Made by a program: the position numbers and the translations under genes. Positions 19,661 through 25,705 of a stretch of DNA of 25,705 bases are shown piece after piece. The stretch's first letter is position 1. Every line of letters begins with the position of its first letter. The notes beneath the pieces are model-generated. The model worked only from the letters and a program-made list of their open reading frames with translations, was not told where the DNA came from and did not search any database. The stretch is from a virus. The DNA lies in IMG/VR virus record IMGVR_UViG_3300025949_000084, positions 1 to 25,705 of that record. One strand, given 5' to 3'.

Positions 19661-20993
19661 GCAGCAGGGTGTCTTCCTCAAGATGGGGCTGGGGAAGACT
19701 GTCATCACTCTCACCGCGTTGAAGGAGCTACATGAAAGAGATGGGGTGGCAAACGTGCTCGTATTCGCTCCAGCCCGAGTTGTCGGGTATGACGTGTGGG
19801 GAGCTGAAGCGCGCCGATGGGAGCATCTCGCTTCTATGGTTGAGGTGGTTCCTCTCGTTGGACCCCCAGACCGGCGACTCGCACTACTGCATGCTGATAG
19901 CCGATGTCCCCTTAGACTCTTCGTGCTTAGTTATGACAACCTTGTCTGGCTGTGTAAGGAACTTGACCGCCACCTCAATAGTTTCTTCGATGCAATCGTC
20001 TTCGATGAACTGAGCAAGATGAAGACTCCTGGGAGCGCCCGGTTCAGGGCGGCCAGGAGCTGGCTGATGGACATCCCCATTCGCATCGGGTTGACCGGGA
20101 CTCCTGTCGGCAACCACCTGATGGACATCTGGGGCGAATTGTTTATGGTCGGCGGGAAGGAAGCGTGGGCCCCAGGTGCTGAGACCTTCACCAACTTCAA
20201 GCAGATGTTCTTCCACAACCCTGACCGCAAGGGCTGGACCTGGCTACCATTCCCCGACTCCCAGGAGAGGATTCAGAAGCGCATCAAGCCGTTCGCGTTC
20301 ACCCTCCCTGAAGTCCCCGGCGGCACACCGCTTGTCAAGGTTCTGGAACATCCGGTCGAGCTGCCAGCAAAGGTTCGAGCGCAGCAGAAGGAACTACGAA
20401 AGGCGATGCGCACAGAGCTTGCTGGCGGAATTGACCTGCGCGTTATGTCGGCAAGCGCAGTCGCTAACAAACTATTACAATTCGAATCCGGTGCAGTCTT
20501 CCTGGAGAAACAACCGGGCGAAGTGAGGGCGCGGTGGGAGAAGGTTCACGACGCCAAGATGGAGGAGCTGGATGAAATCCTGGACGAGCAACAGGGAGAG
20601 CCGGTTCTTCTGTTTTACCATTACACTCACGAAATGGTCCGTCTGCTGGAGCGCTATCCTCAAGCTCGGACCCTACCGGATATGGCCGGGCGGCAGCTTG
20701 AAAGTCTCGATGAGTGGAATCAGGGCAGATGTGAACTGCTACTGGTACACCCTCAGAGCGCGGGCTTCGGACTCAACCTCCAATCTGGGGGTTCTACAAT
20801 AGTCTGGTACACCCTGCCGTGGTCGGTCGAGCTGTACGAGCAGGCGACCGCTCGGTTGGCCAGGCAGGGGCAGAGGGCACCGTACGTGACGAGTCACGTG
20901 CTGCTAGCGGGAGGGGCGGACAGGATGGTCCTGTCGGCTCTGCGAAACAAGGGTCAGGTTCAATCAGACGTAATGAATTCTTTGGAGGTATGA
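19563..20993 (+). CDS. SNF2-family DNA helicase/translocase
   Basis: 476 aa from TTG at 19563, chosen because GGGGAGG ends nine bases upstream and the essential N-terminal HPYQ motif (19-22) would be lost with later ATGs. Helicase motifs: I MGLGKT (41-46), II DELS (148-151), III GLTGTP (176-181), V AGFGLNLQ (about 400) and VI EQATARLARQGQ (about 426). It moves on duplex DNA and probably works with the VRR-NUC nuclease in phage recombination or replication-fork processing. The 98-base out-of-frame overlap with that nuclease ensures linked expression. Confidence 0.92.
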   Translation: MSLALKKPSTSLLDSAFLHPYQHTAIQRIVARKQQGVFLKMGLGKTVITLTALKELHERDGVANVLVFAPARVVGYDVWGAEARRWEHLASMVEVVPLVGPPDRRLALLHADSRCPLRLFVLSYDNLVWLCKELDRHLNSFFDAIVFDELSKMKTPGSARFRAARSWLMDIPIRIGLTGTPVGNHLMDIWGELFMVGGKEAWAPGAETFTNFKQMFFHNPDRKGWTWLPFPDSQERIQKRIKPFAFTLPEVPGGTPLVKVLEHPVELPAKVRAQQKELRKAMRTELAGGIDLRVMSASAVANKLLQFESGAVFLEKQPGEVRARWEKVHDAKMEELDEILDEQQGEPVLLFYHYTHEMVRLLERYPQARTLPDMAGRQLESLDEWNQGRCELLLVHPQSAGFGLNLQSGGSTIVWYTLPWSVELYEQATARLARQGQRAPYVTSHVLLAGGADRMVLSALRNKGQVQSDVMNSLEV

Positions 20994-21334
20994 TGGCTAC
21001 GGAGACAGAGCTTCAAGCAGAAATCAAGCGGCTGCAGGGACAGGTTCAGGAAGGCCAGCAGTTCCGGTTCCAGGCGATGCAACTGGAGCAGGGGTACCTG
21101 GCGGTGGGGTCGATGTTCTCCGCGTTGGTCCGGGAGCTGCTCCTGGCCATCGCTGACCCGGATGACGTGGAGGCGCTGGTCCGCGCCAAGCGCCACGCCA
21201 AGGAAGCGCTCAAGCAGTGGGACCTCACCATGGACGCCAAAGCCCAGCAGCAGATGAAGGCGAGAGAGACGCAGGAGCGGAAGTCAGTCCCTCTGGCAGC
21301 TGTTCCGAATGACGAGCTGAAGCCCAGTGCCTGA
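20993..21334 (+). CDS. Coiled-coil protein of unknown function
   Basis: 113 aa. The ATG at 20993 is favoured over the one at 20990, since GGAGG (20984-20988) leaves only one base before the earlier codon. It begins with a Glu/Gln-rich coiled coil (TELQAEIKRLQGQVQEGQQF), then a hydrophobic helix and DPDDVEALVRAKRHAKEALKQWD, and ends in a flexible tail. No enzyme motif. It is coupled to the helicase stop codon. Confidence 0.7.
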   Translation: MATETELQAEIKRLQGQVQEGQQFRFQAMQLEQGYLAVGSMFSALVRELLLAIADPDDVEALVRAKRHAKEALKQWDLTMDAKAQQQMKARETQERKSVPLAAVPNDELKPSA

Positions 21335-21722
21335 CTACTCGGACCCAGAGAACGACTACTGGGTACAGCGGGACATGGGTGTCAGACTGGCGGACTACGA
21401 CACCAACCCTAGAATCGGAATTGAATATCAACCCCTACGCCCACCGTGGTCACCTGAAGATGGGCGTCGAGGTTCCGGAACGGACTCCATGTCCCAGCCG
21501 CCCCATATCCAAATTTACCCTCATAGGTACCAAGTCCTGCCGGTCCGATGCCCCAGATGCGACGCGGTTCTGTTTCACGTAATGTCACCACGGACGGTGG
21601 AGGCAGCGGCACGGTTGTTTCAGCGCGAGCCGGAGGAGTTTCTGAGGTGGCTGTGCCAGAGCAAGAAACGGCTGGACACTCCACCTGAGGACACTCCGTT
21701 AGAGCTGTGTTCGGGACCTTGA
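21327..21722 (+). CDS. Zinc-ribbon-like protein overlapping the convergent lysis gene
   Basis: 131 aa from GTG at 21327 (eight-base overlap with the preceding gene). After an acidic, aromatic N-terminus it has [16 protein letters not shown], a CxxC knuckle of the Com/zinc-ribbon look, then a helix ([27 protein letters not shown]). The first 27 codons lie outside the overlap and show good coding character. The last 314 bases run against the 3' end of the minus-strand gene at 21409-21939. A shorter product starting at the internal ATG at 21489 is possible. I think it is probably real but hold it less firmly than its neighbours. Confidence 0.5.
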   Translation: MPDYSDPENDYWVQRDMGVRLADYDTNPRIGIEYQPLRPPWSPEDGRRGSGTDSMSQPPHIQIYPHRYQVLPVRCPRCDAVLFHVMSPRTVEAAARLFQREPEEFLRWLCQSKKRLDTPPEDTPLELCSGP

Positions 21723-21935
21723 CGTAGCGGACCTTGGGGGGTTCCACCTTGCACGTATAGGAGAGGGTGGCGCCCCCTTTGTCCACCTGAGCGGTGGCCC
21801 GCGCTTCAGGCACTCCTCCGTCGCGGGCGGCTGGAGGTGGAGAAACAGAAACGGTTCCCGCTCGCGGAACCGACCCCCGGCCGCTGAGGAATCCAACCAT
21901 CAGCGCGCCTGCGATTGCTGCCCAGTGGTACCACT

Positions 21936-21939
<4 letters not shown>
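21409..21939 (-). CDS. Membrane-anchored lysis-cassette protein (spanin candidate)
   Basis: 176 aa from the ATG at 21937-21939, which overlaps the collagen-like gene's stop (ATGA). An in-frame extension upstream lies inside that gene and is rejected. The N-terminus [20 protein letters not shown] is a single membrane anchor, followed by a Pro/Ala-rich periplasmic linker, four Cys (about residues 62-95: [18 protein letters not shown]) and a C-terminal Gly-rich beta segment ending [10 protein letters not shown], with a terminal Phe as in outer-membrane-associated proteins. Position at the end of the lysis genes and the membrane-to-outer-membrane layout suggest a spanin-like role. It lacks a lipobox and a classical Rz coiled coil, so this is inference. 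Confidence 0.7.
21419..21428 (+). repeat. WATTNAATAY site 11
   Basis: AATTGAATAT in the convergent overlap, codons ATT GAA TAT on the plus strand (Ile-Glu-Tyr) and GAT ATT CAA TTC on the minus strand. Confidence 0.65.
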
Positions 21940-22832
<893 letters not shown>

Positions 22833-22835
22833 GGG

Positions 22836-23258
22836 TCACTTCTTTCTTCGTCTCGGTTTGAACTCCGGGTCCAGTCCTGGATAGTCGTCTGGTTCAGGCT
22901 GCTCGGTTCGCATCCGTTCGGTGATGGGCTCTCGGTGGTAGTCGTACTGGCTCTCGGTGGGGATGCGCTCCACCCGGCCGTGGACCGCGTTGAGGCGGTC
23001 CTCGACCATCCGTAGTCGTTCCTCTTGCCGGGCGAAGCGCTCGTTCACCTTGTAGCGCCACTGCCCGATGTCCTTGAAACCCAGCGCCTGGTCGGTGGCA
23101 GCGGCGACTGTCACCTCGGTGTTTTTGTCCAGCTTCTTGTCGATGACATCCGAGCGAGTCTTCAGCTTGGTAATCAGCCAGGTGGCAAACCCGGTAGCCA
23201 GCAGGGAGCAGGCGGGGACCACCACTCCCTGGATGATGGACTGGACGGTGTCATTCAT
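22836..23258 (-). CDS. Holin candidate (single transmembrane, coiled coil)
   Basis: 140 aa. The start ATG lies within the end of the lysozyme gene (eight-base overlap). Residues about 7-30 (SIIQGVVVPACSLLATGFATWLIT) form one transmembrane helix. The rest is cytoplasmic: a basic stretch, a helical segment (ALGFKDIGQWRYKVNERFARQEERLRMVEDRLNAV) with coiled-coil character and a Pro/Glu-rich, highly basic tail (KPRRRKK). This is typical for small phage membrane proteins next to an endolysin. The holin role comes from context and topology, not from sequence identity. Confidence 0.65.
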   Translation of the reverse strand: MNDTVQSIIQGVVVPACSLLATGFATWLITKLKTRSDVIDKKLDKNTEVTVAAATDQALGFKDIGQWRYKVNERFARQEERLRMVEDRLNAVHGRVERIPTESQYDYHREPITERMRTEQPEPDDYPGLDPEFKPRRRKK

Positions 23259-23706
23259 CGAGCTTCTCGAAGAGGTCCCGGCGCCTCAGGACATCGGTGA
23301 CGTAGTCCTTGCCCGTGGTGAGACTATCGAGGTCGAAGGCGAACTTGAACCCTGACTGCTTCACCCGCTTGAGCCCCGCGTTGTAGGCAGCGATGCCTTG
23401 CTCCAGGGTGTCGAGCTTGCGGATGTTGGTCCGGAGCAAGGTGGTCCCGAAGAGGACGTTCTGGTAGGTGTCGCCCCACTGCTTGATGTCGCTGCAGAAC
23501 TCGGTGTGGTAGCGGTCATCAATTTGCATCAGACCCCGGCCATGTCCGTTGTCCCCAACCCCTTGCGGACTGCCCTTGGGGGTGAGCGCATCACCGCAGA
23601 GAGACTCCCGGTCCATGACCGCGTAGATAAGGTATATGTCGACGCCGGTCTCACTGGCTACACGTTGGACATCGAACCGCCATCTCCAGGCCCTGTACGG
23701 AAGCAT
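23251..23706 (-). CDS. Endolysin, GH23/SLT-type lysozyme
   Basis: 151 aa. It cleaves the peptidoglycan sugar backbone. Motifs of the lytic transglycosylase/goose-lysozyme fold are present: IYAVMDRESLCG with catalytic Glu34, GRGLMQID (57-64) and GIAAYNAG (104-111). There is no signal peptide or signal-anchor sequence, so release depends on a holin, consistent with the membrane protein encoded next. No cell-wall-binding domain is attached. Phage virion-associated transglycosylases look similar, but the position beside the holin favours the endolysin role. Confidence 0.87.
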   Translation of the reverse strand: MLPYRAWRWRFDVQRVASETGVDIYLIYAVMDRESLCGDALTPKGSPQGVGDNGHGRGLMQIDDRYHTEFCSDIKQWGDTYQNVLFGTTLLRTNIRKLDTLEQGIAAYNAGLKRVKQSGFKFAFDLDSLTTGKDYVTDVLRRRDLFEKLDE

Positions 23707-23711
23707 AATGA

Positions 23712-25705
23712 TTATGGGAGGAGCGCGGAGATGACCCCATAAGCAGCGGTCTGTCCTGCGTCGTTGAGGTAGCCAGAACCATTGTCGTAAGCAGCATTGA
23801 GGCTGGTCCCAGGACCGTCCTTGACCGTGAGGTCCAGGTCGAATAGAACCGCTCCCGCTCCTGCGTTGGCAATTACCCAGTTCCGGATTGCCGTGTTGTA
23901 TGCCTGGCGCTGGGTCTCCTTGCCTGCCGTGTAGTAAGCGTTCGCCACTCCGAACGGAGGCACGGTGGTGAGGAAGATGTTCGGGCAGCGGTTGAGCAAT
24001 CCGTTCAGTCCTCCCTTGAGGCTGTTCCCCAGCGGGTCGGACGGCCCACCAGCAAGGAACGCTCCACCGGTCCCGTTGGTCACCGTGGGGATGTCGTTAC
24101 CATCCAGACCAGCGGTGTCAGCAGTAATTACCACCTTGTTGGCGACGTTGCTTGCCGTGACGATTCCATTGATGGCTGGGTCGATGGAGGCGTTGATGGC
24201 GTTGACGTAGTTGTTGCAGGTGACCGCAGCGCTGGTGACGAAGTTCCCCGGGAAGGAAACGTTGTTGATATTCAATACGCAGTCAACGCCTGCGAACGTG
24301 GCGTTGGCTGAGGGGAACCCAGTAAACGTCGCTCCGCCCACCGTGGTGAACGGAATTCCATTCCCACCTGTACCGGGAGCAGTCGCGGTGAAGGTCAGTA
24401 GCTCCTGACCGCTGGGCTGGATGGCATGGGTCGCTTGTCCCAGTGGGCCAACAGTGGGGTCGGAGTTGATAGCATTGCAGAGGTTGGTGAAGCTGACCGT
24501 CTGGTTGGTGGTGAAAGTCACCGGGAAGGTCACCCCGGCAATCGTCAGCGTGATGCCACCACCCCAGGTGAGCTGGTTGGTCCCGAAGAGGGCGATGGCG
24601 TAGCTGTTGGTCGTGGGAGGGGTGAAGGTCTGAGTGGCCTGCGCACCTTCGAGAATCTTTTGCAGCTCGACGAAGGTCGCTGCCCCAGTCCGTCCCGTGG
24701 TGGGTGGAGTCCCCGCGTCGTTCAAGAGGTCATGCCATCCAAGGTTCACCACCGCCGAGGTGAAGCTCTGGTACTGGCCCCACGACTGCCAGATTGCTGC
24801 CACGTACCCCTCGAACCCAAAGCCTGGGAAGAGGGAGATGCGAGAAGTGGAAGCTGCCATGTAGTAGTAATCGGTTCCATACTTGAGTTGAGCACACTGG
24901 CTGGCGTACCCACCCGATGCCGAAGTGGACCCTCGTCCGACAGTCCACTCGTCTCCCATGAAGGCGTTCTTGGTCTGCCGTCCGGGACCGATGTCCTGTT
25001 CCAAGGTGATGACGTTCTGGACGTTGAAGTCGATTTTGAAATCGTGCATCGTCGCCCGCCCGGTCAACGGGAACGACGCATCGAATCGCCTGCCTCGATA
25101 GATGGTCGAGAGGAAGTTGGTCCAGTTCGGAGAGAGTCCTGCGAATACAATCGCCAAGCCACCGTCAATCCAGAGCTGACCAATGTTCGGACTCAGGACC
25201 GCGATGGCAAAGTTGTGAGCCCCAGGGCTGTAGAGACTGAGCAGCTTGTTCCTGGGGTTGGATGCGTCCACCAGGAGTTGCGTCGGGTCCAAGTTGACAG
25301 GGAACGACCCACCGGGGGTACCGGTGACTGTGGCCCCCATGTCCGAGCCACCCGCCGTGAAGTACAGCTCCGTCCAGTGGGAGTCGTTGGGAGTGGTCCC
25401 AAGGTTCAGCATCGTCTCCTGCCCTACCGACCCATCCATGACGAACACATCTCCGCCCACCGGGCGAAGAGTGAAGCCGATTGCCCAAGGAGTGAAGTCG
25501 GTGAAGTCAGGGATGAGTGGATTGGCAAGCGTACTGGGAACGGCAGGAGTCAGTTCGGAATAGAACGGTCCAGGTGAGCAACGCACGAAGAAGGCGCCGA
25601 AGGTGATGACAACATCGGTGCCCGGGTCCACTCCGGTGTCGTAGAAGAACCCGTCCGTATCCTGAGTCACCAGTCCCGGACCCAGGGAGCCAGCGGCTTC
25701 ACTCT
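23712..25705 (-). CDS. Tail/receptor-binding protein with degenerate SGNH domain (5' end outside window)
   Basis: The frame stays open to the right edge, so a GTG at 25670 is probably internal. Numbering below counts from it (652 residues to the stop). Residues about 55-215 look like a concanavalin/LamG-type beta sandwich. From 238 a GDSL/SGNH hydrolase frame is visible: block I reads GDEWT (239-243) with Glu in place of the nucleophilic Ser, block III reads GWHD (311-314) instead of GxND, and block V reads YDNGSGYLNDAG (628-639) with Tyr where the catalytic His is expected. Inserted between blocks III and V are two tandem repeats (about 373-447 and 464-536) of a flagellar-hook-IN-like unit ('v.fp..f.t...v....cnaIN...'). 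It is likely a host-binding tail protein just before the lysis genes. Confidence 0.8.
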   Translation of the reverse strand, partial: SEAAGSLGPGLVTQDTDGFFYDTGVDPGTDVVITFGAFFVRCSPGPFYSELTPAVPSTLANPLIPDFTDFTPWAIGFTLRPVGGDVFVMDGSVGQETMLNLGTTPNDSHWTELYFTAGGSDMGATVTGTPGGSFPVNLDPTQLLVDASNPRNKLLSLYSPGAHNFAIAVLSPNIGQLWIDGGLAIVFAGLSPNWTNFLSTIYRGRRFDASFPLTGRATMHDFKIDFNVQNVITLEQDIGPGRQTKNAFMGDEWTVGRGSTSASGGYASQCAQLKYGTDYYYMAASTSRISLFPGFGFEGYVAAIWQSWGQYQSFTSAVVNLGWHDLLNDAGTPPTTGRTGAATFVELQKILEGAQATQTFTPPTTNSYAIALFGTNQLTWGGGITLTIAGVTFPVTFTTNQTVSFTNLCNAINSDPTVGPLGQATHAIQPSGQELLTFTATAPGTGGNGIPFTTVGGATFTGFPSANATFAGVDCVLNINNVSFPGNFVTSAAVTCNNYVNAINASIDPAINGIVTASNVANKVVITADTAGLDGNDIPTVTNGTGGAFLAGGPSDPLGNSLKGGLNGLLNRCPNIFLTTVPPFGVANAYYTAGKETQRQAYNTAIRNWVIANAGAGAVLFDLDLTVKDGPGTSLNAAYDNGSGYLNDAGQTAAYGVISALLP
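24268..24277 (-). repeat. WATTNAATAY site 12
   Basis: Minus-strand TATTGAATAT in the second inserted repeat of the tail protein, codons GTA TTG AAT ATC. These are the same codons as at site 8 and A+T-rich for this gene. Confidence 0.7.

Noticed and set aside
24426-25577. 383-codon plus-strand frame opposite the tail protein
   Set aside because: It is the antisense of a well-supported gene, with no recognisable domain.

Overview
The window is a tailed-phage genome segment (phage or prophage) of roughly 58-59% G+C by eye. It shows no host chromosomal genes, tRNAs, rRNAs, CRISPR arrays or insertion sequences. The head module resembles that of Bordetella phage BPP-1-like podoviruses: a PF12236-type head-to-tail connector (portal), a Bbp19-like small protein, a scaffold and a BPP-1-style coat protein, in that order. 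The host is probably a high-G+C Gram-negative bacterium, because the lysis cassette contains a membrane-anchored spanin candidate and the promoters have perfect TTGACA -35 boxes. I cannot name the host. No integrase or recognisable repressor is in view.

Layout: (1) 1-5979, minus strand: small and large terminase, portal, Bbp19-like protein, scaffold, major capsid protein and one cut-off virion gene, read leftwards. The capsid gene is a self-contained unit with its own promoter, a 5' stem-loop and a downstream intrinsic terminator. (2) 5980-6633: a divergent, gene-free control region with two families of short iterated repeats and an A+T-rich stretch, the best origin/operator candidate. (3) 6634-9994, plus strand: a train of small genes, mostly of unknown function, including an HNH nuclease, an exported coiled-coil protein and an HTH protein. 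(4) 10135-21722, plus strand: the replication/recombination module. It holds a PrimPol-helicase, a ParB-like protein, a DUF2800 Cas4/AddB-like nuclease, a DUF2815 ssDNA-binding protein, a family A DNA polymerase with proofreading domain, a VRR-NUC nuclease and an SNF2 helicase, mostly joined by ATGA/GTGA overlaps. (5) 21409-25705, minus strand: a tail/receptor-binding protein cut by the window edge, a GH23-type lysozyme, a holin candidate, a collagen-like fibre and a spanin candidate. These run into the replication module with a 314-bp convergent overlap.

Both window ends are leftward virion genes. If the genome is circular or circularly permuted, the late operon would leave the window at position 1 and re-enter at 25705, with the unseen tail genes between.

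The most unusual signal is a 10-bp A+T-rich motif, WATTNAATAY, present 13 times. About 0.2 copies are expected from base composition by hand estimate. It is spread at 0.4-3.4 kb intervals, lies in different reading frames, mostly points along the direction of transcription, and four times overlaps a start codon directly behind a Shine-Dalgarno sequence. This resembles the dispersed stoperator system of mycobacteriophage L5 in layout but not in sequence. Other points of interest are five TTGACA promoters (two sharing a 17-bp operator-like dyad), a leucine at the position-762 site of the polymerase, a degenerate SGNH domain in a tail protein, and a tandem array of C-x-C...H-x3-C knuckles.
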